DNA of 64,000 nt from Stieleria bergensis (GTDB lineage: Bacteria; Planctomycetota; Planctomycetia; Pirellulales; Pirellulaceae), in NCBI GenBank assembly GCA_007745635.1, contig CP036272.1:2455146-2519145 (forward strand), in the 5' to 3' direction. The position numbers were made by a program, and so were the translations under genes. Position 1 is the stretch's first letter; every line of letters starts with the position of its first letter. The notes beneath the pieces are model-generated. The model was not told where the DNA came from, made no database searches, and worked only from the letters and a program-made list of their open reading frames with translations. Shown one piece after another: positions 46,642-54,886 of this stretch.

Positions 46642-47277
46642 TTATCCGTTGCCAAGGTAAACCCTTGTCGTTGGATGCTGGCCTTTCCACTCGCCCCAAG
46701 TTGTTCGATTGAAGGGGTGATCGATGAGTGGCAGACCGGGGGATGCTTGCCCGTATCGCGCGCCCTCTAGCAGGAAAACCATTTGGTTGTCCTGGTCCAT
46801 TCCACCGACGTTTAGCGGGATCGGTCCGTCGCCAGCACGCGTCAAAACACGAACGCAATCGACCAGGTTGCAGTAAGTGACACTTAATGGACATTCGTCC
46901 ACGACCAAGTTAATGATATGCTCGCGAGGGCTCAGCATTGCATTGAGCACAAAAGCGCGGAACTCTCCGTTGATCTCAACGCCAACGATTTCGGTCGAAT
47001 CGGGAAGGTCGACTGCGTTGGCATCCATCATTTTAGGGGCTGTGATCCCGGGGTAGTCAACAACACGGCTTAGTGGCTTGTGAAACACTCCTCCCGCGAC
47101 GAGTTTTTCATACTCAGCAGCCTTGGCAAGTTCTTGTGCGGTTGGCGGACGTAGCTCGAAAGCCAACGCATCGCCGGCTTTGAGGTACCAATGCGCTACA
47201 GACAATACAGCGAGACATCCAACGCCGATGAGAATCGCTAGGGCAGTCAGAAATCGCTTGTGGTGTCCGTTCTTCAT
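46642..47277 (-). CDS. DUF3179 domain protein, membrane anchored
   Basis: ATG at 47277 (211 residues) has GGAG eight bases upstream. One membrane helix (~9-29, LTALAILIGVGCLAVLSVAH) precedes the DUF3179 domain, seen in FVLNAMLSPREHIINLVVDE, PLSVTYCNLVDCVRVL and LEGARYGQASPGLPLID. Most DUF3179 proteins carry VTYCPLC; here the two Cys are spaced further apart (CNLVDC), a variant that could still bind metal or a disulphide. The function of the family is unknown. It lies 292 bp after the nucleoside transporter gene. Confidence 0.8.
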   Translation of the reverse strand: MKNGHHKRFLTALAILIGVGCLAVLSVAHWYLKAGDALAFELRPPTAQELAKAAEYEKLVAGGVFHKPLSRVVDYPGITAPKMMDANAVDLPDSTEIVGVEINGEFRAFVLNAMLSPREHIINLVVDECPLSVTYCNLVDCVRVLTRAGDGPIPLNVGGMDQDNQMVFLLEGARYGQASPGLPLIDHPFNRTTWGEWKGQHPTTRVYLGNG

Positions 47278-47569
47278 GCATTCACTCCGCAGATCATTAT
47301 TGTTTCCGATCGTCAATCCCATTGCTGGCAGATCGGCGTGGGAGTTTTCGTCATTAACTTCATCTCAATCGGAGCCCGATCGTGGATCATTCAGATTCCA
47401 CAACAGCCTTGTCAAAGATTGAGAATGATTCCCAGGCACCGTCGTCGCAGCATGATGTTTGCGCTACAACAGACTAACCAGAGGAATCGCAAGAAGTTTC
47501 TCGTAGATGCGAAAATCGTTTTTCTTTCGATCTGCCACCGTGAGGGGCGGTTGCGAAACCTGCGTGAGA

Positions 47570-49039
47570 TCACTCGCTGAGAATGCCAAACATCACGCCG
47601 GCAATGCATGCGGTCATGCAGCAAGCCAGCATGCCACCAAACATTGCCCGTAGGCCAAGTTGGGCGAGGTCCTTTTTTCGTTTGGGGGCGAGCGGACCGA
47701 TCCCACCAAGCTGAATGCCGATGGCGCCGAAATTGCTGAAGCCACACAACGCGTAGGTCAGGATGACCTTGGAGCGTTCGCTAAGCTGCGCGTCACTCTC
47801 CAGCAGACCCATGTAGGCCACGAATTCGTTGATGATTAGCTTTTTGCCCAATAGGTTCCCCGCGATCGTGCAGTCCTTTGGCTCGATTCCCATGATCCAA
47901 CCCATTGGATAAAACAGTGTGCCGAAGATTCGTTGCAGAGATAATTCGATGCCCACGAGTCCGCCAAGTCCTTGCAGTAGAATGTCCATGAACATGATCA
48001 AGGCTAAAAAAGCGATCAGCATCGCACCGATATTCAAGGCTAGCTTTAGGCCTTCGCTCGCTCCGTCCGCGGCGGCTTGCAGCACGTTTACCGCACTCTG
48101 GTCCATTTCGGCTTCGGTGGTTTCCAACGCTTGCGGTTGCTCGGTTTCGGGTTGCATGATTTTGGCGAGCACCAATGCTGCTGGCGCGGAAATGATCGAG
48201 GCCGTTAGCAGGTGCCCAGCACTGACGCCAAGGCTTGCGAAGATGGCGATCAGGCTGCCGCTGATGGTTGCAAAGCCGCCCACCATCAGCGCGTTGAGTT
48301 CGCTTCGCGTCATGGCATTGATATAGGGTTTGATCACTAGCGGAGCTTCCGTGTGCCCGACGAAAACGTTCGCCGCCGCTGCCAAACTTTCCGCACCGCT
48401 GACCCGCAGTGTCTTTTGCATCACCCAAGCCATCGCTCGAATCAAACGCTGCATCACACCAAGGTAGTAGAGGACACTTGTGAGTGCAGCGAAAAAGATC
48501 ACCGTGGGTAAAACGCCAAACGCAAATGTCGTCAGCAGTGCACGAGGGTGTGTTTTGTTGGCGGTATCAACGGGGTCAGGATTGACGTTGAAAACAAAGG
48601 AAGCCCCGGCGTTTACACTTTCTTGAATCGTGCCGAAAAAGGACTCCACGATCCAAAATACGATTCCGTTGTGAAAGCGATCAATGGCCACACCGCTGGC
48701 GACCGCACGGGAGATCTCTTCCGTGGTGACCTCTTCCGACTGCACCGCCAGTTTCAATTCCGCGACGTTTTCGAAGCGACCGTCCAAGATGTCAGCGAGC
48801 GGTTGGTTGTCGCTAAGTGTTGCAAGGCTCTGATAGGAATCGTGGGTCTTCGGAAATGTCCAGCTTTGCGAGTTAAAGAACATCGCCGCCAAGATTGCTT
48901 GAAGCCCCAGACCAATCCCGACAAGTCGCCATGGAATGCGTTTTCGATCCGAGCTGACGGCAACAGCCAGCGCGAGCATGGTCACGATCCCAATCAGGCT
49001 GACGAAATTGAGATGCGAGACTTCTCCGATCAAATACAT
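47570..49039 (-). CDS. CNT-family sodium/nucleoside symporter
   Basis: The 489-residue protein has ~10 hydrophobic segments. The CNT core is clear: VFVGHTEAPLVIKPYINAMT, ELNALMVGGFATISGSLIA, KLIINEFVAYMGL, and ALCGFSNFGAIGIQLGGIGP. CNT proteins import nucleosides with Na+ or H+. An N-terminal ~120-residue stretch with two helices and an acidic loop is longer than in E. coli NupC (400 aa); this resembles longer CNTs of other bacteria. A palindrome in its upstream region (49165-49190) is a candidate operator. Confidence 0.9.
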   Translation of the reverse strand: MYLIGEVSHLNFVSLIGIVTMLALAVAVSSDRKRIPWRLVGIGLGLQAILAAMFFNSQSWTFPKTHDSYQSLATLSDNQPLADILDGRFENVAELKLAVQSEEVTTEEISRAVASGVAIDRFHNGIVFWIVESFFGTIQESVNAGASFVFNVNPDPVDTANKTHPRALLTTFAFGVLPTVIFFAALTSVLYYLGVMQRLIRAMAWVMQKTLRVSGAESLAAAANVFVGHTEAPLVIKPYINAMTRSELNALMVGGFATISGSLIAIFASLGVSAGHLLTASIISAPAALVLAKIMQPETEQPQALETTEAEMDQSAVNVLQAAADGASEGLKLALNIGAMLIAFLALIMFMDILLQGLGGLVGIELSLQRIFGTLFYPMGWIMGIEPKDCTIAGNLLGKKLIINEFVAYMGLLESDAQLSERSKVILTYALCGFSNFGAIGIQLGGIGPLAPKRKKDLAQLGLRAMFGGMLACCMTACIAGVMFGILSE

Positions 49040-49350
49040 AAGCGCAGCGAACGATTGTGGCGTGGCGGGTGGACCATGAGCGATATTCTAGCGTTAATCC
49101 GCCTAGGCTGCAGACAGACTGGCAGCGGGAAGTGACGGTCCTGGGCAGGCAACCGACCGCGATCGCGTTTGCCTTAAAAGTTGCAAACGCATCCAGCCTA
49201 AATGTTTTGGCGCCACGCGAAAAATCTGTCTGGTTTTGGGCGGTGGCTTAAAGCACATCAATCAGTCCAAGCCATCTCAAGTTAGAATAACGCAAGCATT
49301 TTTCGTTTCCGTTTCACGCTGAACCAGCACAACAAGAGTTGAACCCGCAC
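49040..49350. other. Divergent intergenic region with palindrome
   Basis: 311 bp between the CNT gene (minus) and the secreted-protein gene (plus). It contains an 8-bp-arm inverted repeat at 49165-49190 and no recognisable small gene. Promoters could not be assigned with confidence. Confidence 0.45.
49165..49190. promoter_or_regulatory. Inverted repeat GCGTTTGC-N10-GCAAACGC, candidate operator
   Basis: Arms at 49165-49172 and 49183-49190 are exact complements around cttaaaagtt. The half-site text GCAAACG resembles that used by LacI-family regulators such as PurR, but in the opposite (everted) arrangement. It lies 126 bp upstream of the CNT start and 161 bp before the gene at 49351. No T-tract supports a terminator. 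Regulator identity is inference. Confidence 0.45.
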
Positions 49351-49983
49351 ATGAAAACAATCTTTTCTTTCGTCTTTGCGTTTTTGTTGATTGGAAATGC
49401 TGCCTCTGGTGAAGAATTCCATGATGATTTCCGCGATGCCAAGCTTCAGGGACGATTGGCGGAACGGGGCGCGTGGCAGTTTGGTGATGGAGTTGCCAGT
49501 TGCGTTTGTGACCCTGACCTCTATAAACAATTCAAGAATCATGGTCCGATTTTGAAGTGGCCGCGCAAGTTCAGTGACGCCAAAATCTCATTCCAGATGA
49601 AGGCAGAAGATTGTGGACGTGTCGTTTTCACGCTAAACGGTGACGGACATGTGTTTCGTGTCACGCTTGCCGACGAACGAGAAGACGCACCTGCGGGGCA
49701 ATCGAAGGTGCCGACGCGAGTCATTGCCTGGGCCACCAAGTCGTCGAAACAGAATAAGGGAGACACGATCAAACCCGCAGGGATGCCGGACCTTGCCCGC
49801 GTGAATGGGAAATGGGTACCGGTTCAGTTGGCTGTGGTCGGCAAGCGAGCGTTGTTGACCATTGGCGATTTTCAAACTGAAATCGATCATGCAGCCCTCG
49901 CACGCGAGAAGAGCATGGTCATGCTGACCTTCGCCCATGGCAAGCTCTCTGTCCGAGACTTCAGGATGAGTGTCTCTGAATAA
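49351..49983 (+). CDS. Secreted beta-sandwich protein, unknown
   Basis: ATG at 49351 gives 210 residues with a signal peptide (~1-19, ending NAASGEE). The mature part looks like a single concanavalin A-like beta-sandwich (FHDDFRDAKLQGRLAERGAW, PRKFSDAKISFQMKAEDCG, VVFTLNGDGHVFRVTLAD) similar to the DUF1080/3-keto-disaccharide hydrolase type, but I do not see a catalytic set. A TTG 12 bases upstream is an alternative start. The ECF sigma gene lies 166 bp downstream, behind an inverted repeat, so co-transcription is possible but not implied. Confidence 0.7.
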   Translation: MKTIFSFVFAFLLIGNAASGEEFHDDFRDAKLQGRLAERGAWQFGDGVASCVCDPDLYKQFKNHGPILKWPRKFSDAKISFQMKAEDCGRVVFTLNGDGHVFRVTLADEREDAPAGQSKVPTRVIAWATKSSKQNKGDTIKPAGMPDLARVNGKWVPVQLAVVGKRALLTIGDFQTEIDHAALAREKSMVMLTFAHGKLSVRDFRMSVSE

Positions 49984-50028
49984 CTGATGCACTCTCTCAG
50001 TTGAATCACAACACGTCACCAGCTGATC

Positions 50029-50063
50029 AAGGTTGCCATCGCTAACGAGCAGACAGCAACCTT
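50029..50063. promoter_or_regulatory. Inverted repeat AAGGTTGC-N19-GCAACCTT upstream of the sigma gene
   Basis: Perfect 8-bp arms at 50029-50036 and 50056-50063. It sits 46 bp after the stop of the gene at 49351 and ~87 bp before the sigma ATG. There is no run of T after the second arm. It may act as an operator or as a weak terminator that separates the two units. Confidence 0.45.
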
Positions 50064-50149
50064 CATGCGTTGACTCGAAAACGCTCGGCAATGTCTTCTT
50101 TTTCATGCTTTTGTGGCAGGTTTTGGGATTGGGGGCGAATAAAGCAGGT

Positions 50150-50692
50150 ATGGAACATCCAATACCAAGATTCGAGCTCAGCGAGCACCAGTTTCTGGCG
50201 CTGCTGGTTCGTGCCGAGCCTGTTTTACGAGGATACGCGCGGACGCTCGTACCCGATTGGGATTTGGTGGATGAGGCAATTCAAGAAGCCACCATCACGA
50301 TGTGGCAAAAACGAGATCAGCTTGAAAGCGAAGATGGGTTTGTGCCTTGGGCCCGAGTCATTCTTCGCTTCAAGTGTCTCCGGCAATTGGAGAAACTCCG
50401 CTCACGGCAACCGATCTTGAGCGATGAAGTGTTGGAGAAACTCGCGGAGCGGTCGGAGAGACGCGATCCGATGGAACTGTCTGTCCGTGAGCGAGCGTTC
50501 CACAGCTGTTTCACACAGTTTTCACGCGAGCATCGCGAATTGTTGCTCGCGCCTCATCACTCACTCGATTCGGTGGTTCGTTTGGCTGAGCGGAGGGGAA
50601 AGTCACCCAACGCGCTGTATAAGCTCTTGGCGCGACTCCGCAATCAACTCACCGAGTGTGTTCACTTGCGCATTTCGACGGAGGCAAAGTGA
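50150..50692 (+). CDS. ECF sigma factor, planctomycete FecR-linked type
   Basis: ATG at 50150 gives 180 residues (the open frame upstream is not coding). Region 2: YARTLVPDWDLVDEAIQEAT and TMWQKRDQLESEDGFVPWAR; region 4: SREHRELLLAPHHSLDSVV with the helix-turn-helix ERRGKSPNALYKLLARLR. The extra linker and the RLAERRGKS text are typical of the planctomycete/verrucomicrobial ECF subfamily that pairs with FecR-type membrane anti-sigma factors (TIGR02989-like). It should direct transcription of its own operon or related genes. The stop is 2 bases before the next ATG. Confidence 0.9.
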   Translation: MEHPIPRFELSEHQFLALLVRAEPVLRGYARTLVPDWDLVDEAIQEATITMWQKRDQLESEDGFVPWARVILRFKCLRQLEKLRSRQPILSDEVLEKLAERSERRDPMELSVRERAFHSCFTQFSREHRELLLAPHHSLDSVVRLAERRGKSPNALYKLLARLRNQLTECVHLRISTEAK

Positions 50693-50694
50693 GC

Positions 50695-52098
50695 ATGGAC
50701 TCCCATGAATTGATCTGCCGTTATTTGCATGGAGTCGCCTCCGAAGAAGAGGTGCGTGAGCTCGATCGCCGACTGCGATCGGACCAAGCACTCCAGGAGG
50801 ACTTTCTTGTTCAATCGGAACTGGATGCGAATCTTCGCCAGGAAGCCCAGTTGGGATCGCGGGACGACGTCCAGCAAGCATCTTCAGACGAATCAGCCGA
50901 TCACTGGCAACAGAACCATCGCGGTCGCCGCATGACGGTTCGGATCTTGCTAGCGCTGGCCACCGTGGCGCTGATCGCGGTCGTCACGCAAGCCTTTCTC
51001 TTGCCAGGCTCACCCCAGGAAATCATCACCGTCACCTCTGTAAGCGGCCCGATTGCTTGGACGGGGGACGGAGGCCATGTGACCAACGCGATTGCAGTAG
51101 GAGAAAAACTGCCTGGCGGGACGCTGGAATTGTTGTCGCCCGATGCCTCTGTTGAGTTTGCGTTTAAAGATCGATCCGCACTGACGCTTGCGGGGCTCTC
51201 GGCGATGACGATTTCGAATGATTCACTGAATGCTGGATCCGAAATGCAAAAGAAGTTGTATCTAAGGCATGGCAGACTTTCGGCTCGTGTGCAAAGACAA
51301 CCGCGCGGTCGCCCGCTGATCGTCAGCACGAACACTGCGGAGTTGACTGTTCTGGGAACGAAGTTCAATGTCGAAACGTCGCCGGAATCAACGCGGCTGA
51401 CGGTCAAGGAAGGAAGCGTTCGACTCAAGCGGTTGCCCGACGGGAAAGAGGTCGACGTGCCAGCTCAGCAATGCGTATTTGCATCGCTTGAAAATCAAAA
51501 CGCCTTGCCGCTGCAATCGCTCAATTCACCAGTGAATCGTTGGCAGAGCGAGCTGCGCCAGGATGTCGTCATGGGGAAGTGGACTTCACGTCTTTGGGGC
51601 ATTGGTGTGAAGCTCAAGAAGGCAGTTGCCAGTGGCAAAATGTCCGAACAAGAAGCACTGAAGGTCTATAAGCAGACCGCCCATCTCAACGATTCGGCTG
51701 GCAGTGTTTGGACTGTGTCTTCACCCGTTGGAGCACTGCTTGTTCTGTCCGTTGGTCGTTCACAGGACCATCCGGTCCACTTGCAGGCAACGTCCAGCAT
51801 CCTCGTGCGGGGACGGGCGTTTTCGCGGACCCCTGTCAAAATCGGACTCAACGTCGAGTTCCCAGATGGCGGTTTTGCAGGCAAGTACAGCACAACCATC
51901 CCCGCTAGCCAGTTTGCCGTGGGTGAGGAGTTTGAAATGGAGCTTCCGCTTAACAAATTCCGGGACGATAGGAAGACAGATGTCTCTCCGGTTGGATTAG
52001 AGCTGACTGACTGGTGGTTGGTTGCCAAATCTTCCTCCGGAAAATTCGAAATCACCAGTGTCGAATTGGCAAACGCACCCCTGAGGGATAAACCATGA
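50695..52098 (+). CDS. FecR-like transmembrane anti-sigma factor
   Basis: ATG at 50695 has GGAGG ten bases upstream; a GTG at 50689 would overlap the sigma stop. In 467 residues: a cytoplasmic anti-sigma part (1-~78; LHGVASEEEVRELDRRLRSD, SELDANLRQEAQ), one membrane helix (~81-103, VRILLALATVALIAVV), and a periplasmic FecR domain (~150-260; SVEFAFKDRSALTLAG, TAELTVLGTKFNVET, SVRLKR). At ~310-327 lies AVASGKMSEQEALKVYKQ, a helical motif shared with the next two proteins. It probably holds the sigma factor at the membrane until an outside signal acts. Its stop overlaps the next ATG (ATGA). Confidence 0.88.
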   Translation: MDSHELICRYLHGVASEEEVRELDRRLRSDQALQEDFLVQSELDANLRQEAQLGSRDDVQQASSDESADHWQQNHRGRRMTVRILLALATVALIAVVTQAFLLPGSPQEIITVTSVSGPIAWTGDGGHVTNAIAVGEKLPGGTLELLSPDASVEFAFKDRSALTLAGLSAMTISNDSLNAGSEMQKKLYLRHGRLSARVQRQPRGRPLIVSTNTAELTVLGTKFNVETSPESTRLTVKEGSVRLKRLPDGKEVDVPAQQCVFASLENQNALPLQSLNSPVNRWQSELRQDVVMGKWTSRLWGIGVKLKKAVASGKMSEQEALKVYKQTAHLNDSAGSVWTVSSPVGALLVLSVGRSQDHPVHLQATSSILVRGRAFSRTPVKIGLNVEFPDGGFAGKYSTTIPASQFAVGEEFEMELPLNKFRDDRKTDVSPVGLELTDWWLVAKSSSGKFEITSVELANAPLRDKP

Positions 52099-53621
52099 AG
52101 ACTCGTTTTTACTTTGCTTTTCTGATCGCTGTTTCATTCGTTAGTTCAGCATCGCGAGCTGACGACAGTTGGAATCAATTTCGTGGTCGAAACGGCGATG
52201 GCATTGCCCGGCAAAGCAAGCTGCCCATTGAATTTGATGAAGCCAGAAACGTGCGGTGGAAGGTGGCGATTCCCGATTCAGGCTGGTCGTCCCCAGTGGT
52301 TTGGGAAAACGAGATCTGGTTGACCACTGGTAGTGACCAAAAGAAAGAAGCCCGGGCAATCTGCATCAACCTTCAGACGGGCGAGGTGATCAAGAGCATC
52401 AAGGTGTTCGAGATGATCGAACGAAAAGTCGATCCCGCTTACGTTTTCGACTCGCCGCATCTGAACAGTCCGGCGACGCCAACTCCGGTGGTTGAAGAGG
52501 ATCGCGTCTACGTGAGTTTTGGTTCGCAGGGGATCGCCTGCTTGGATCGCAAGTCCGGTGCAAAGATCTGGGAACGCCGCGACTTGCGGGTCTATCAACC
52601 TGTTCGCCAGGGATCGTCGCCAATCGTCGATGAGAAGAATCTGTATGTGGCATTTGATGGTACCGACCAGCAATTCTTTATTGCGATCAACAAAACGACG
52701 GGGGCCACGCGGTGGAAGGTCGATCGCAATGTTGAAACGGATTGGCGAGAAACGCTTTCTGAACGCGGACTGTCCCCGAAGAAAGGAGGCAAGCCAAATG
52801 ACAACAAGAAATCGTTTGCAACCGCCACCCTAATCGATGCTGGAGGTCGCCGTCAGCTGATTGCGCCCGCAGCTGAAGCAATCATTTCCTATGATCCGGA
52901 AACAGGTGATGAACTGTGGCGCACCATCCACCCAGGCGGTTTCAATGTGGCTGCGCGGCCGATCTATGCTAATGGACTCGTCTACGTGTTTACGAGTGGA
53001 CTCAATCACTCATTGATCGGAATCCGACCCGATGGAACGGGAAATGTGACGGACTCCCATGTTGTTTGGTCCACCTTCAAAAGTACTCCAGCGATTCCCT
53101 CGCCCGTTCTCGTTGATGGGTTGCTCTTCATGGTGACCGCCAAGGGCGGGATTGCTCGCTGTCTTGATGCCAAGACCGGTCAAGAGATTTGGAAGAAGCG
53201 ATTGGGGGGCGACCATTGGGCGTCACCGATACTCGCTGATCACAAACTTTATTTCAGCAGTAAACAAGGTGAAGTGAAAGTGCTTGAAGCAACACAGCAC
53301 GAACCTCGATTACTGGCATCGAATGAACTCAATGCCGAATTCATTGCCTCGCCTGCTGTTGCCGGCGACATGCTGATTCTCAGGTCCACGACTCACCTCT
53401 ATTGCGTATCAGCCGGGTCGCACCGGACTGAGGCACAGATTGCAGCAGACATTGATCCCAAACGAAATGCCGGGAAACCGGAGCCCGCGAAAAAGAAAAC
53501 AGACGTTCAAGCGAACAGTCCCCTCGCCGCACTCGGTGCACAACTAAAAGCCATGGTCGCAGCTGGCAAGTTGACGCCCGAGGAAGCGATCGAATTGTTT
53601 CAGTCAGCTCAAGGCAAGTGA
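52095..53621 (+). CDS. PQQ-like beta-propeller, part of the sigma operon
   Basis: The start at 52095 overlaps the anti-sigma stop by four bases (ATGA). The 508-residue protein has a signal peptide (~1-22, ending ASRADD) and opens SWNQFRGRNGDGIARQSKLP, followed by blades with repeated Trp/Gly motifs (CLDRKSGAKIWERRDLRV, INKTTGATRWKVDRN, SYDPETGDELWRTI). The last ~40 residues are a separate Lys/Pro linker and the helical motif LKAMVAAGKLTPEEAIELF. It is a paralogue of the protein at 40638, which lacks that tail. Position and coupling tie it to the sigma/anti-sigma pair; a PQQ cofactor is unproven. Confidence 0.88.
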   Translation: MKTRFYFAFLIAVSFVSSASRADDSWNQFRGRNGDGIARQSKLPIEFDEARNVRWKVAIPDSGWSSPVVWENEIWLTTGSDQKKEARAICINLQTGEVIKSIKVFEMIERKVDPAYVFDSPHLNSPATPTPVVEEDRVYVSFGSQGIACLDRKSGAKIWERRDLRVYQPVRQGSSPIVDEKNLYVAFDGTDQQFFIAINKTTGATRWKVDRNVETDWRETLSERGLSPKKGGKPNDNKKSFATATLIDAGGRRQLIAPAAEAIISYDPETGDELWRTIHPGGFNVAARPIYANGLVYVFTSGLNHSLIGIRPDGTGNVTDSHVVWSTFKSTPAIPSPVLVDGLLFMVTAKGGIARCLDAKTGQEIWKKRLGGDHWASPILADHKLYFSSKQGEVKVLEATQHEPRLLASNELNAEFIASPAVAGDMLILRSTTHLYCVSAGSHRTEAQIAADIDPKRNAGKPEPAKKKTDVQANSPLAALGAQLKAMVAAGKLTPEEAIELFQSAQGK

Positions 53622-53673
53622 GCTGCGTTCCTATGCTTTTGCAAAACACTTTCGAATCCCCAAAGAGTTTACC

Positions 53674-54861
53674 ATGAAAATAGCTACCCTGTTGCTCCTG
53701 ATTCCATTTGCTCTGTGTTGTGAATTCGCTTTCGCGCAAGACAAGTCCACCGCCCGTTGGGAGTCGGCGTACGAGCGACTGCTGGAGGCCGATCCGAGTG
53801 TGCAAAAGAAAATTGAAAGCGGACAAGCCACCAAGGAAGACGTGATCAATTGGTTGAAGAACCAAAATGGAAAAACCGCCAAGCAGCAAGATCGAAACAA
53901 GCCAACCCCAGACGCTGGCAATTTGAAAGGCAAGAGTGCTTTCCAGAGCAAGCTTGATGAAATGGTGAAGGCCGGCAAACTGTCGAAAGAAGACGCGGCC
54001 AACCTGGCGGCAACGATGAACACCAAGGCGGCTGGATCAGAAGAAGCGAACCCACCGAAGAAAGTGGATTGGGACGCCGAATATGAAACGTTGATGGCCG
54101 ATCCAACCGCGCGTGCTTGGATTGAAAAGAAGCAGGCTTCGAAAGCTCAGGTGATCGAATACCTTAAGAACCAAGCCGGGGCACAAGCTAAAAAAGGCCA
54201 AGCCACTGGCGGAGTAAAGACCAAGTTAGGAGCGAAAACCAAAACAGGAGCTCGGCCTGGCAGTTTCAATTTCTACGCCATTGTCATCGGTCGCTTGAAG
54301 TCGAAAGACATCGAACTGGGTGAAATGGAAATCGATGTCGATTATGTGATCAGCAGCCAGCCACAACTGAATGCCAAACTCATCGGGACGCGGGTGAAGT
54401 TGGTCGGTGTTTCGGGGCAATTTCTGGATTCCTTGCTGCGGATCAAACGTGGCGAAACGATCAAAGTCCGCACCGGCGATTTCAATCCTAAAGCTGGCGT
54501 TCTCGGTTTTGGTTACAAGTTCCATGTGCTTGAACGCACCTCTCCTTTCCGGCCTGGAGACTTCGGTGTCCCGCCTAACGAGTTTCGAGGCTTTCAGGGA
54601 GAACTTGTGGGAAAGGTTGTCGAGGCGAGTGGCTACGAGGTGCTGTTAGAGGTTGCCGAGAGCCTGCCCGCTGAGGGCAGCCAAGCCACGGACGCGGCCT
54701 GCATTGTTGGCAAACGAATCCGCGTCGCTGGCTTCTTTGGTGGGCATCGTGATGCCTATGAAGCGATCAGCGCTGGCGACAAGATTCGAGTCAGTGTCTC
54801 TCATCGCAACAAGCAAAGCGATGCGGTGGATGTCACCGAAACGTTGGAAATGGATCAGTAG
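53674..54861 (+). CDS. Secreted repeat protein with SHOCT-like helical modules
   Basis: A 395-residue protein with a signal peptide (~1-22, ending EFAFAQ). Two similar modules, at ~28-66 (WESAYERLLEADPS, IESGQATKEDVINWLKNQ) and ~132-168 (WDAEYETLMADPTA, IEKKQASKAQVIEYLKNQ), flank a shorter one at ~93-115 (LDEMVKAGKLSKEDAANL). The C-terminal half (~190-395) contains two related beta-rich domains: GTRVKLVGVSGQF...GETIKV and GKRIRVAGFFGGH...GDKIRV. I know no name for the family. It is 52 bp after the PQQ gene and 25 bp before the cytochrome gene. Confidence 0.75.
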   Translation: MKIATLLLLIPFALCCEFAFAQDKSTARWESAYERLLEADPSVQKKIESGQATKEDVINWLKNQNGKTAKQQDRNKPTPDAGNLKGKSAFQSKLDEMVKAGKLSKEDAANLAATMNTKAAGSEEANPPKKVDWDAEYETLMADPTARAWIEKKQASKAQVIEYLKNQAGAQAKKGQATGGVKTKLGAKTKTGARPGSFNFYAIVIGRLKSKDIELGEMEIDVDYVISSQPQLNAKLIGTRVKLVGVSGQFLDSLLRIKRGETIKVRTGDFNPKAGVLGFGYKFHVLERTSPFRPGDFGVPPNEFRGFQGELVGKVVEASGYEVLLEVAESLPAEGSQATDAACIVGKRIRVAGFFGGHRDAYEAISAGDKIRVSVSHRNKQSDAVDVTETLEMDQ

Positions 54862-54886
54862 TGTCAACGCAGGCAGGTGTTACTCG

